DNA from: Hyalangium ruber
GTDB taxonomy: Bacteria > Myxococcota > Myxococcia > Myxococcales > Myxococcaceae
Length of the DNA stretch: 64,000 bases
NCBI RefSeq assembly: GCF_034259325.1
Contig: NZ_JAXIVS010000014.1
Location: forward strand, 266,504 to 330,503
Reading direction: 5' to 3'
Shown here: positions 28,310-35,813 of the stretch, piece after piece
Layout: each line of letters starts with the position of its first letter
How positions within the stretch are numbered: position 1 is the first letter of the stretch
Made by a program: the position numbers and the translations under genes
The notes under the pieces: model-generated
Database searches by the model: none
The model's input: the letters and a program-made list of their open reading frames with translations, nothing else
What the model was told of the DNA's origin: nothing

Positions 28310-29290
28310 TCAGAAGAGGACGACCATGGCGCCTTCGGGGATCTTCTCGTAGAGCGCGGTGATGTCCGGGGTGTGCATCACCACGCAGCCCCAGGAGAGT
28401 CGGCCGCCCGTCTCTTCCAGCGTCCAGGGGCCCACCCAGCCGTGGAAGCCGATGCCGCTGCCCAGGCGCGTGGAGGCCTCCGTGGCCTTGCGCTCGGCCC
28501 AGGCGCGCGCGATGCGGTCTCGTACCTCGCGGGTGATGAGGCCCTGCGTCAGGCCCCGGTCCGCGTCCCAGGGGTTGGGGTAGTTCAGGCGGATCCAGTG
28601 GCCTCCGTAGTACTCGGCATAGGCCCCGGTGAAGCTGCCTCGGTGCTTCTGCACCACGTGGTACATGCCCATGGGCGTGCGGTTGTCGCCGCGCACCTGC
28701 TTGCGGCCCTCGGCCTGGCCGAAGCCCACTTCCACGCGCGTTACCTCGCGGCCGCGCTCGTACAGCCGCATCGCGTAGTTCGTGTGCGAGACGAGCAGCA
28801 GCACGGGCTCCTTCGCTGGCAGCGGCAGGCGGGCGCGGGATTGGAGGAAGGCACGGGCCTCGGCGGCTGAGAGGGCCTTGGTGGTGTGCAGCGTCACCGA
28901 GAGCTGGGACTTTGCGGCTACTCGGCCCAGGGGGTGACCGCGTGTGACGAGCGCGCCCGTGGGCAGTGTCACGGCTTCCAGCCCCGTGTACTGGGTGCGG
29001 AGGCGCAGCAGTTCGTGGTTCTCGTAATAGAAGTGCTCCAGCGTCAGCGAGCCGCCCTTCGCGTCCACTGTCTCCACGCGTCCGTGGGCCAGGGCTCGAA
29101 CCTCGTTCCCTGGAGTCGCACGGGAAGGGGCCGGCAGTGGCTCGAAGCTGTCCGCGGCCGGCGCGGGGGGATTCAGGTAGGTCTCGAAGGCATCCGCGGC
29201 GGGCGTGTTGGAGGCGCTCGCGGAGAGAGAGGTTCCCAAGGTCAGCAGCACCACGAGGAAGCGGAAGAGGGACGAGGACACGATCAGCAC
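28310..29290 (-). CDS. L,D-transpeptidase (YkuD) with degenerate LytM-like domain
   Basis: 326 residues starting at GTG 29290, with a second GTG at 29281; a signal peptide covers the first 25 or so. The C-terminal YkuD domain (about 165-326) has the catalytic HG at His283 and SWGC at 299-302, the spacing expected for L,D-transpeptidases, which form 3-3 peptidoglycan cross-links or attach proteins to peptidoglycan. The segment about 60-140 (LAHGRVETV..., LTLEHFY, YTGLEAV, GALVTRGHPLGRV) follows the LytM/M23 fold but lacks the zinc ligands HxxxD and HxH, so it is probably a non-catalytic binding domain. It is divergent from bpt by 107 bp. Confidence 0.9.
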   Translation of the reverse strand: MLIVSSSLFRFLVVLLTLGTSLSASASNTPAADAFETYLNPPAPAADSFEPLPAPSRATPGNEVRALAHGRVETVDAKGGSLTLEHFYYENHELLRLRTQYTGLEAVTLPTGALVTRGHPLGRVAAKSQLSVTLHTTKALSAAEARAFLQSRARLPLPAKEPVLLLVSHTNYAMRLYERGREVTRVEVGFGQAEGRKQVRGDNRTPMGMYHVVQKHRGSFTGAYAEYYGGHWIRLNYPNPWDADRGLTQGLITREVRDRIARAWAERKATEASTRLGSGIGFHGWVGPWTLEETGGRLSWGCVVMHTPDITALYEKIPEGAMVVLF

Positions 29291-29396
29291 CCGAGGTGGA
29301 CACCCGGAGGATGCCAGACGTTCCCGCTCACTTGCCTGCCGTGCGGCCGAGGCCTGCTTGACAACCCGCGGGTAACCCTCGAATCAAGAGGGACCC

Positions 29397-30167
29397 ATGG
29401 CGAACGAAATCCACCACGCCATCGAAGAGCCCGGCCCGTGCAGCTACCTGCCCGACCAGCTCTCTTCGCTCGAGCAGAAGGTCCTGACCGACGTGTCGCC
29501 CGAGGAGTATGAGGCGATGATGGAGCGCGGCTGGCGCCGCTTCGGCCCCGTCTACTTCCGGCCCGCCTGCCAGGCATGCGCTCAGTGCGTCACCCTGCGC
29601 ATCCCCACCGCCACCTTCCACCCCAACCGCAGCCAGCGCCGCGCCCGCACCGCCTGCGCCCGCTTCCGCGTCGAGGTCGGCCCCCCTCGCGTCGACAAGG
29701 AGCGGCTCGCCCTCTACCACGCGTGGCACGCCTGGAGAGAGCAGGAGCGCGAGTGGGATGCCTCGCCGATCGGCGAGCGCGAGTACTTCCTCCAGTTCGC
29801 CTTCCCCCACCCCTGTGTGCGCGAGGTGGCCTGGTACGACGATGCGGCCGAGGGCGGGCCCCGCCTCGTGGCCCTCGGCATCTGTGACGAGACGCCCCAC
29901 GCCTGGAGCGCCGTGTACTTCTTCTCCCACCCCGACTACGCCCACTGCTCCCTGGGCACCGCCAACGTCGTGAAGCAGGTGGAGCTCGCTCGCCAGCGCG
30001 GCATCCCCCACGTGTACCTGGGCTATCGCGTGTCCGGCTGCGCCTCGCTGCGCTACAAGGCCGCCTTCCGCCCCCACGAGCTGCTCGAGGGCCGCCCCGG
30101 TCCCGACGAAGCCCCCCGCTGGAGCTCCGCCCCGGAGTCCGAGAAGGACGACCCCTCCGCCCCCTGA
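29397..30167 (+). CDS. bpt: Bpt/Ate1-type aminoacyl-tRNA-protein transferase
   Basis: 256 residues. It has the N-terminal cysteine cluster of the ATE1/Bpt family (CSYLPDQ, then CQACAQC), the ERGWRRFGP..Y.P.C box, and the C-terminal acetyltransferase-like fold ending in YLGYRVSGC..LRYKAAFRPHELL. Bacterial members transfer leucine from Leu-tRNA to N-terminal Asp or Glu, marking proteins for ClpS/ClpAP degradation (N-degron pathway); some annotations call them arginyltransferases. Length is normal for the family. A short charged C-terminal tail is extra. Monocistronic by spacing. Confidence 0.93.
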   Translation: MANEIHHAIEEPGPCSYLPDQLSSLEQKVLTDVSPEEYEAMMERGWRRFGPVYFRPACQACAQCVTLRIPTATFHPNRSQRRARTACARFRVEVGPPRVDKERLALYHAWHAWREQEREWDASPIGEREYFLQFAFPHPCVREVAWYDDAAEGGPRLVALGICDETPHAWSAVYFFSHPDYAHCSLGTANVVKQVELARQRGIPHVYLGYRVSGCASLRYKAAFRPHELLEGRPGPDEAPRWSSAPESEKDDPSAP

Positions 30168-30293
30168 GCCGGGCCGCGCAACCCCTTGGTTTCACAGGCG
30201 GGCGTGCCCCAGGCGCAACTTCTCGGAAGCTGAGGGAGATAATTCCGTACCCCCTCCGTCCCGATCAGGGGCTTTCTTCAGGAGACCGGCGCG

Positions 30294-31655
30294 ATGGCGA
30301 TCCGTCCGACAGGCCCGAGCCCGGCGCTCATCCCCTCGGTGAAGGTGGGCAACACGGTGGCCTCCGAGCAGGGCAGCTGGAACCGCTCCAGCGCCCGCGA
30401 GGCGCCCATCGCCCAGCTTCAGCAGAAGTTCGGCTGGGCCGAGGGAGGCTGGCAGGCCGAGCTGCTCAAGGCCGCGGACGCCGCCGGCTCCACCGCCAGC
30501 CGCCGGGGCAATGGCAACGTGTCGGCCGCCGAGGTGGATGCCTACCTGGCCAAACCCGAGGACGCGCGCTTCCTGACCTCCACCGCCGTGCAGCAGCAGC
30601 GCACGGCCCTGGAGCAGAAGCTCTCCGGTGGCGCTCGCTCCGTCGCAGTGGACGGCTTCGACAGTGACTGGCAGGACGCCGTGGCGCGCCGCGCGGATCA
30701 GCTCAGCGGGGATGCCAATGGCCAGCTGTCACGCGCCGAGCTGGACTCCTTCCTGAACGACATGAAGGCGGGCCGCATCCAGGACACCCGGTGGGTGCCG
30801 GATCAACAGACGGCCATGTTCGAGAGCAAGGTGGCCGAGACCGCCGGAGAGCTGGATCCGCTGCGCCCCGACGGCCCCACCAGCGGCCTGTCGCTGGTGA
30901 AGGAGTACATGCGCCTGTCGGCGGATCAGCCGAAGAACGTGCCCACCTTCGTGAGCTACCTGCTGTCGGCCTCGGACATCCAGGAGACTCCGGTGGACGT
31001 GGACCGGGACCGGAGCAACTTCACGCGCGACCCGGAGCTGGGCAGCGACAGCGTGACGGCCTCGGACTACACCGGCACGGAGATGGACCGCGGGCACATG
31101 AAGCCGGCCGAGGACTCGCCCACGCAGGAGGCGATGGACGAGAGCCACCTGATGAGCAACATCGCCCCCCAGCACCCGAACCTCAACCGCCAGGCGTGGC
31201 GCACGCTGGAGGACGCGGTGAACGACCTGGTGCGCTCCAGCGGGGGCAAGGCGCACATCCTCACCGGCAACCTGTTCCTCGACGCGCAGGGCAAGCCGCT
31301 GCCGCCCGAGGCCGTGGACACCCTCGGCGCCAACGCGCGCCGCGTCGCCGTGCCCACCCACCAGTTCAAGACGGTGCTCCTGGAGCTGCCCAACGGGCAC
31401 CTGAGCATGTTCGCGTACATGGTCCCCAACGTGAAGGACGCGCCCACGAAGAAGGAGGACATCACCCCCTTCCTCGCCAACGCACGCACCTCGGTGGACC
31501 ACATCGAAGAGCTGCTCGGGCAGGACCTGTACGCACAGCTGCCCAAGTCCGTGCAGGCCCGGCTCGAGACGGACAGCACCGCCGAGGTGAGCTTCCGCGA
31601 GGCCAGCCTGTACGAGGCCGCCTCGCTGCTGTGGCCGCAGCAGCGGACTCCCTGA
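30294..31655 (+). CDS. NUC1-type DNA/RNA non-specific endonuclease with EF-hand-like N-terminus
   Basis: 453 residues. The C-terminal half (about 195-440) is an Endonuclease_NS domain: the active-site motif DRGH lies at 265-268 (catalytic His268) and the metal-binding Asn is probably Asn298 in NIAPQHPNLNR. No signal peptide is seen, unlike secreted members. The N-terminal part contains two EF-hand-like loops (GNGNVSAAE near 81-90 and GDANGQLSRAE near 138-149), with Asp/Asn and Gly-6 and Glu-12 positions kept but position 1 not canonical, so Ca-dependent control is possible but unproven. The gene is preceded by 126 bp and followed by the NG-repeat gene. Confidence 0.87.
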   Translation: MAIRPTGPSPALIPSVKVGNTVASEQGSWNRSSAREAPIAQLQQKFGWAEGGWQAELLKAADAAGSTASRRGNGNVSAAEVDAYLAKPEDARFLTSTAVQQQRTALEQKLSGGARSVAVDGFDSDWQDAVARRADQLSGDANGQLSRAELDSFLNDMKAGRIQDTRWVPDQQTAMFESKVAETAGELDPLRPDGPTSGLSLVKEYMRLSADQPKNVPTFVSYLLSASDIQETPVDVDRDRSNFTRDPELGSDSVTASDYTGTEMDRGHMKPAEDSPTQEAMDESHLMSNIAPQHPNLNRQAWRTLEDAVNDLVRSSGGKAHILTGNLFLDAQGKPLPPEAVDTLGANARRVAVPTHQFKTVLLELPNGHLSMFAYMVPNVKDAPTKKEDITPFLANARTSVDHIEELLGQDLYAQLPKSVQARLETDSTAEVSFREASLYEAASLLWPQQRTP

Positions 31656-31704
31656 GCGGGCGCGCTCGGCTTTCTGCCCTGCCGCCTCGCTTTGCTAGGG
31701 TGCG

Positions 31705-31728
31705 GGGTGGAGCCCCCCGGCTCCACCC
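31705..31728 (+). promoter_or_regulatory. Perfect hairpin in the leader of the NG-repeat gene
   Basis: GGGTGGAGCC (31705-31714) and GGCTCCACCC (31719-31728) form a perfect 10-bp stem with a CCCC loop. It sits 50 bp after the nuclease stop and 20 bp before the ATG at 31749. It can be either the terminator of the nuclease gene (no T-tract) or a 5'-leader stabiliser or attenuator of the next gene. Confidence 0.5.
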
Positions 31729-31748
31729 TCGATGGAAGGAGCACCCTC

Positions 31749-32096
31749 ATGTCCAAGCGTTTCACCCAGATGGCTCTCGTCGCAGCCGTGGTGATGGGTA
31801 CCGCAACTGTCGCGGCAGCGGGCAGTCAGCTGAACGGCGTCAAGCTCAATGGCATTTGGTTCAACGGCATCGAGATGAACGATGTGTGGCCCAACGGCAT
31901 CGAGATGAACACCACCTGGCCGAACGGCTTGAAGGTGAACGGCTTGAAGTTGAACGGCGTCAAGCTCAATGGCATCCGGTTCAATGGCATCTCCCTGGGC
32001 ACTGTCTCCGTGAACGCGCCTCAGACGAACAGCTCGCCCGAGTCTCGCGTCACCGCCATCACCCTGCGTGATGGCACGGTGTTGCGTGCTCCGTAG
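31749..32096 (+). CDS. Small exported protein of tandem NG pentapeptide repeats
   Basis: 115 residues from the ATG at 31749, with a signal peptide ending ATVAAAG. Eleven consecutive five-residue units of form [LFMPV]-N-[GDT]-[VILT]-[KWERS] follow (LNGVK, LNGIW, FNGIE, MNDVW, PNGIE, MNTTW, PNGLK, VNGLK, LNGVK, LNGIR, FNGIS), then a tail. If the hydrophobic first residue is taken as the centre, the pattern (V/I)-x-(L/F)-N-G fits a pentapeptide-repeat beta-helix of about three coils. The last 29 bp overlap the first possible start of the ADYC gene, so the two are probably cotranslated. Similar NG-repeat proteins accompany ADYC proteins in myxobacteria. Function unknown. Confidence 0.85.
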   Translation: MSKRFTQMALVAAVVMGTATVAAAGSQLNGVKLNGIWFNGIEMNDVWPNGIEMNTTWPNGLKVNGLKLNGVKLNGIRFNGISLGTVSVNAPQTNSSPESRVTAITLRDGTVLRAP

Positions 32097-32901
32097 GTCG
32101 CACCTGGGATGCCTCGCCCTGCTTGCCCTCGGCATGGCAGGGCGGGCGTCCGCCGAGGAGTCGCTGCGCGCCCTGCGGGTCGTCGGCACCGAGTTCCATG
32201 TTGAGACCTCCAGCGGGCGCACGCTGAAGAGCCAGGACCTGGTCGGCGCGACGCTCACGGTTCAGCAGGGCCTGGCGTCCTTGAACATCCGCATCGACGA
32301 CGTCTTCCTGGATCCAAAGGATGGCGCGCGGGAGATCTGGCTCCACCAGTTGTCGGTGCAGGATGCCTCCACGGGAAACTGGCGTCCGCTCTGTGGGCAG
32401 GACCCCGAGGGCAAGCGCCTCGCGTTCCCCTTGGTTGGTGTGGTGGAGGAGGCCACGGCGACTCGGCAGCGCACGCCCGACACCGTCTTCACGCTCACCT
32501 GCACCAGCGGCGCGGAGGGCAAGTGCGTCCGCTTTGGCTACAAGCCCTGGAAGAAGACCGCTCAGGGTGTCGACCTCTGGGACTATCACCAGGCCTGTGT
32601 TCGCCTCGTCCGCGCCGACTACTGCGGCGATGGCCAGGCGACCACGCGCGCGGGCACGTTGATCGACATCTATGACTCCATCGGCATCCAGAAGTCCGAG
32701 CCGAAGAAGGGGATGCGCTTCGAGGCGGCATGGAGTCCTCAGGGGGCGCTCTGTGTGAACCACCCCCGCGTCCCGGAGAACGTCCGTCTGGAGGCGCTGC
32801 GCAGCTGCCCTCGGCTGGCCAAGGCCGCCCTGGGCGAGGGGTGCCGCGAGGAGCACTTCACTGGCAAGAAGGAGGCGCTCCTGTTCAACAAGTCGCTCTG
32901 A
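32068..32901 (+). CDS. ADYC domain-containing exported protein
   Basis: 277 residues from the first ATG; a GTG at 32086 is an alternative that gives a tidier signal peptide (LGCLALLALGMAGRASA). The mature protein carries the diagnostic RADYCGDG motif near residues 187-194 that names the ADYC family, and about nine Cys, most in the C-terminal half, suggesting disulphides outside the cytoplasm. ADYC proteins are a myxobacterial family of unknown role that occurs next to NG-pentapeptide proteins. It overlaps the end of the NG-repeat gene. The two are inferred to act together at the cell envelope. Confidence 0.85.
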   Translation: MMARCCVLRRSHLGCLALLALGMAGRASAEESLRALRVVGTEFHVETSSGRTLKSQDLVGATLTVQQGLASLNIRIDDVFLDPKDGAREIWLHQLSVQDASTGNWRPLCGQDPEGKRLAFPLVGVVEEATATRQRTPDTVFTLTCTSGAEGKCVRFGYKPWKKTAQGVDLWDYHQACVRLVRADYCGDGQATTRAGTLIDIYDSIGIQKSEPKKGMRFEAAWSPQGALCVNHPRVPENVRLEALRSCPRLAKAALGEGCREEHFTGKKEALLFNKSL

Positions 32902-32950
32902 CCGGGGTAGGACTCCCTGCTGCGCAAAGGCTGGGCATCGCCCTCGCTCC

Positions 32951-32963
32951 TATATAAGGAGGG
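32951..32963 (+). promoter_or_regulatory. TATATA box and ribosome site before the DMT exporter gene
   Basis: TATATA (32951-32956) overlaps AAGGAGGG (32956-32963), which is 7 nt before the ATG at 32971. The TATATA could be a -10 element for a short-leader transcript; no good -35 is seen. Confidence 0.35.
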
Positions 32964-32970
32964 CCCCGCC

Positions 32971-33900
32971 ATGGCCCTCGCTTCCTCTGCAGCCGCCACC
33001 TCCCGCACCACGGCCGTTGGCGCGGGGGCCATCCTGCTCTGGGCCTCGCTGGCGCTGCTGACGACGTGGACGGGCACCCTGCCGCCGTTCCAGACCATGG
33101 CCCTGTGCTTCGCCGTGGCCTTCGTGCTGTCGCTGGGCAAGTGGCTGGCGCGGCGAGAGGACATCGCGAGCCACCTGCGCCAGCCCGCCTCGGTGTGGCT
33201 CACCGGCGTAGGAGGGCTGTTCGGCTACCACTTCCTCTATTTCGTGGCGCTGAAGACGGCGCCCGCCGTGGAGGCCAACCTCATCAACTACCTGTGGCCG
33301 TTGCTGCTCGTGCTCTTCTCGGCGCTGCTGCCCGGTGAGCGCCTGCGCTGGTGGCACCTCGCCGGTACCGCGCTGGGGCTGTGCGGCACGCTGGTGCTGG
33401 TGACGGGTGGGGGCAGCGTCTCCTTTCGCCCCGAGTACACCGTCGGCTATGCCTCGGCGTTCGGCTGCGCCATCTGCTGGGCCGCGTACTCCGTGCTCTC
33501 GCGGCGCTTCGGCTCGGTGCCCACGGACGCCGTGGGCGGCTTCTGCGGCGTCACGGCCGTGCTCGCGGTGCCGTGTCACCTCGCCTTCGAGCGCACGGTC
33601 TCGCCCAGCCCAGGGGAGTGGCTGGCCCTGCTCGTCATGGGCGCGGGTCCCATGGGCATCGCCTTCTTCTTCTGGGACGTGGGCATGAAGCGCGGGAACA
33701 TCAAGGCGCTGGGGGGGCTCTCTTACGCCACTCCGCTGCTCTCCACGCTGCTGCTCATCCTCGCGGGCCGCGCGCGGCTGAACGTGGGCATCGCCCTGGC
33801 TTGCCTGTTCATCGTCGGGGGCGCGGTGCTTGCCTCGCGGGACCTGTGGGCCCGTGGCTCCGGCTCCGTCAGTACGCCACCGCCACCGCGCGACGGATGA
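32971..33900 (+). CDS. EamA/DMT-superfamily exporter (YddG-like)
   Basis: 309 residues with ten predicted membrane helices in two EamA halves. The first half contains GYHFLYFVALKTAPAVEANL and LINYLWPLLLVLFS, and the second a GIAFFFWDVGMKRGN stretch; these match the aromatic amino-acid exporter YddG branch rather than the RhaT or sugar branches. The role is therefore likely export of small amphipathic metabolites such as amino acids across the inner membrane; the substrate is inferred. Good ribosome site. The 3' end overlaps the convergent NAD(P)-binding gene by 32 bp. Confidence 0.9.
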   Translation: MALASSAAATSRTTAVGAGAILLWASLALLTTWTGTLPPFQTMALCFAVAFVLSLGKWLARREDIASHLRQPASVWLTGVGGLFGYHFLYFVALKTAPAVEANLINYLWPLLLVLFSALLPGERLRWWHLAGTALGLCGTLVLVTGGGSVSFRPEYTVGYASAFGCAICWAAYSVLSRRFGSVPTDAVGGFCGVTAVLAVPCHLAFERTVSPSPGEWLALLVMGAGPMGIAFFFWDVGMKRGNIKALGGLSYATPLLSTLLLILAGRARLNVGIALACLFIVGGAVLASRDLWARGSGSVSTPPPPRDG

Positions 33901-34495
33901 ACGCGGGGTTCTCGAGCTGCTGCACCAGGAAGTGCGCGAGGTCGGCGCGGGAGATGTGAGCCAGGGCGCCGATGAAGATGTCCTCTCCCGCGCGCCAGAT
34001 GCCGCGCGGCCGTCCTTCACTCAGCCGGGGCGGGCGCACGAGCGTCCAGTCAAGAGGGCTGGCGAGGATGAGCTGCTCTTGTTGGAGCCGGTCCTGGAGC
34101 ATGTCGCGGAGCGAGGAGCGCATCACCTGGTATAGCCAGCCGAGCCGCTTCGGCGGATGGCCGATCATCGCTCCAGTGATGCAGACCAGCCGCCGCACTC
34201 CGTGGGACTCCATGGCACGGAGCAGGTTGCGAGTGCCCTGGGCGCACAGCGTGGAAGGTGAGTCTCGGTGCGGGCCCAGGGCGCAGAGCACGGCATCGCT
34301 TCCGGCCACGGCTTGGGTGACGGCGGCCGGGTCGAGGATGTCTCCCGGCACCACGGTGACGCGGTGCTGGAAGTCGCCCAGCGCCTCGGGGTGGCGGGCG
34401 AGGGCGGTGACGCTGAGGCCTTGCGCGAGCGCCTGCTCCACGAGGTGGAGGCCCGTGCGTCCGGTGGCACCGATGATCAGCACTCGCTTGCTCAT
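33869..34495 (-). CDS. NAD(P)-binding atypical short-chain reductase (NmrA/SDR-like)
   Basis: 208 residues. The N-terminal Rossmann motif GATGRTG (9-15) is that of NmrA-like and biliverdin-reductase-B-like atypical SDR proteins. Later motifs (DAVLCALGP, VCITGAMIG, DWTLVRPPRL) match the NAD(P)H-binding PF13460 family. The usual Tyr-x-x-x-Lys pair of classical SDR enzymes is not evident. It may be a redox-sensing protein or flavin/quinone reductase. It overlaps the DMT gene tail-to-tail and diverges from the toxin lipoprotein gene. Confidence 0.88.
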   Translation of the reverse strand: MSKRVLIIGATGRTGLHLVEQALAQGLSVTALARHPEALGDFQHRVTVVPGDILDPAAVTQAVAGSDAVLCALGPHRDSPSTLCAQGTRNLLRAMESHGVRRLVCITGAMIGHPPKRLGWLYQVMRSSLRDMLQDRLQQEQLILASPLDWTLVRPPRLSEGRPRGIWRAGEDIFIGALAHISRADLAHFLVQQLENPAFIRRAVAVAY

Positions 34496-34570
34496 GGGAG
34501 GCTCTTTCTAGACGGTAGCCTAAACTGGTGGATGCGTTTGCTGGCTACCTACTCTCAACCCCACCTCTTT

Positions 34571-35221
34571 ATGTCCTCTCGTGGCAGCTTCCGAGCAATG
34601 TGGTCCCTGGTCTGGATGGCAGCCCTCGTGGGTTGCGGAACGACTGATGGAACGCACGTATCTCCGGGGGCAGCGCCAGCCTCCGCCAAATGGATAGGTC
34701 CCGTCATGGCGGGGCCCGGTGAAGGGCAGACGCGGACGACCCTCTACTATGGCCCCTGGCAGTGCAATCGACGTTGGATGGATCAGTGCCAACGCAAGTG
34801 CGTTTCGGAAGGCCACAGGCTCATGGGCTGCATCTGGCTGGCCGATATCAAGACGGACATACAGGGGCGGTTCCTGGGCTCCCCCATGAGCGCGGGTGGG
34901 CGTTATGCCATCACACACTGCTGCTGCGACTACCCGAAGGTGGCGGATACGGCTGCGCGACGCCAGAAATGGAAGGGAGAGCGAGACGCCTTCCGGCGGA
35001 AGTGGAGCGAGGAGTTCGGAGAGTGGCCAAAGAGTGGAGAGGAGCACTGGCCGGGACACCACATCCATGACCTCCAGCGGGGTGGAGCCCCCACGGCTGG
35101 GCGCAACGTGCTGCCTACGCCCTCCGACGTTCATGCCGTTTTCACCGACGAGTACCCCATGTGCTACGCGGGAGGTGGCAGATGGAGCATGGTGGGGCCT
35201 GATCTGCCCTATACGGATTGA
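34571..35221 (+). CDS. Lipoprotein with HNH-like C-terminus, putative toxin
   Basis: 216 residues from the ATG at 34571; starts at 34532 and 34598 are also in frame and all give a lipoprotein signal with lipobox LVGC. The mid region has a Cys-rich block (CNRRWMDQCQRKC, GCIW, HCCCDY). The C-terminal 70 residues contain GHHIHDLQRGG, then NVLP and DVHAVF, that is a His-His / Asn / His arrangement as in HNH/WHH-type nucleases, and end CYAGGG..W...GPD.PY. The next gene, 11 bp on, encodes an SMI1/KNR4 protein, the most common immunity family of polymorphic toxins. The toxin role is inferred from this pairing and the nuclease-like motif. Confidence 0.72.
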   Translation: MSSRGSFRAMWSLVWMAALVGCGTTDGTHVSPGAAPASAKWIGPVMAGPGEGQTRTTLYYGPWQCNRRWMDQCQRKCVSEGHRLMGCIWLADIKTDIQGRFLGSPMSAGGRYAITHCCCDYPKVADTAARRQKWKGERDAFRRKWSEEFGEWPKSGEEHWPGHHIHDLQRGGAPTAGRNVLPTPSDVHAVFTDEYPMCYAGGGRWSMVGPDLPYTD

Positions 35222-35232
35222 GGTCCACGGCC

Positions 35233-35703
35233 ATGAAAGCCTTGCTCGAAGAGCTCTCACGCCACCATTTCCCCAACCCACCGGCGACGTCCGAGCAGAT
35301 TGACGCTTTCGAGCGCCGTGTCGGCTGGCGCCTGGACCCTGACCTTCGCGCCTTCTATTCGCACTGCGACGGTGCGGCGCTGTTCCGGCGGCGTCCCGAT
35401 GCGGACTATCGCTTCCTTTCGCTGGCCGAGATCCGTCGGGCGCGAGTCGCCATCCGTGGCAAGGACGATGACTCTCGCGGTCCGGCCTCCATGTACACGA
35501 TCTGCGACCTTCAGGACGGAGACTACATCCTGGTGGATGTGGGCCAGCAGGAGCACGACCGCTACCCCATCATCGACGGCTGGCACGAAGCCTGGCCGGA
35601 TCCGGAGTATTGCAAGCCGATCGCCGGTTCCTTCTCCGCATTCCTGGAGCGAGCCCTTCGCAGCGGTGGAAACTGGTTCTGGCTGGAGCAGCGAGGGGCC
35701 TGA
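35233..35703 (+). CDS. SMI1/KNR4 family protein, predicted immunity protein
   Basis: 156 residues, cytoplasmic, acidic. It starts 11 bp after the toxin-like lipoprotein stop. Its N-terminus (FPNPPATSEQIDAFERRVG followed by LDPDLRAFYSHCDGA) and the DYRFLSLAEI segment are the hallmark of the SMI1/KNR4/SUKH fold, which in bacteria neutralises many nuclease toxins. The C-terminal SFSAFLERALRSGG segment also fits. Partner is inferred to be the adjacent lipoprotein. Confidence 0.88.
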   Translation: MKALLEELSRHHFPNPPATSEQIDAFERRVGWRLDPDLRAFYSHCDGAALFRRRPDADYRFLSLAEIRRARVAIRGKDDDSRGPASMYTICDLQDGDYILVDVGQQEHDRYPIIDGWHEAWPDPEYCKPIAGSFSAFLERALRSGGNWFWLEQRGA

Positions 35704-35813
35704 AGCACCCGCCCTGCCGGAACTGGGACTCACCCCGGGTGTCTTGGGGAACGCGGTCCGGAAGCGGTAGCGTGCGGATGTCGGTCGTGGCGCGTCGCCG
35801 CCGAGGACCTGGA

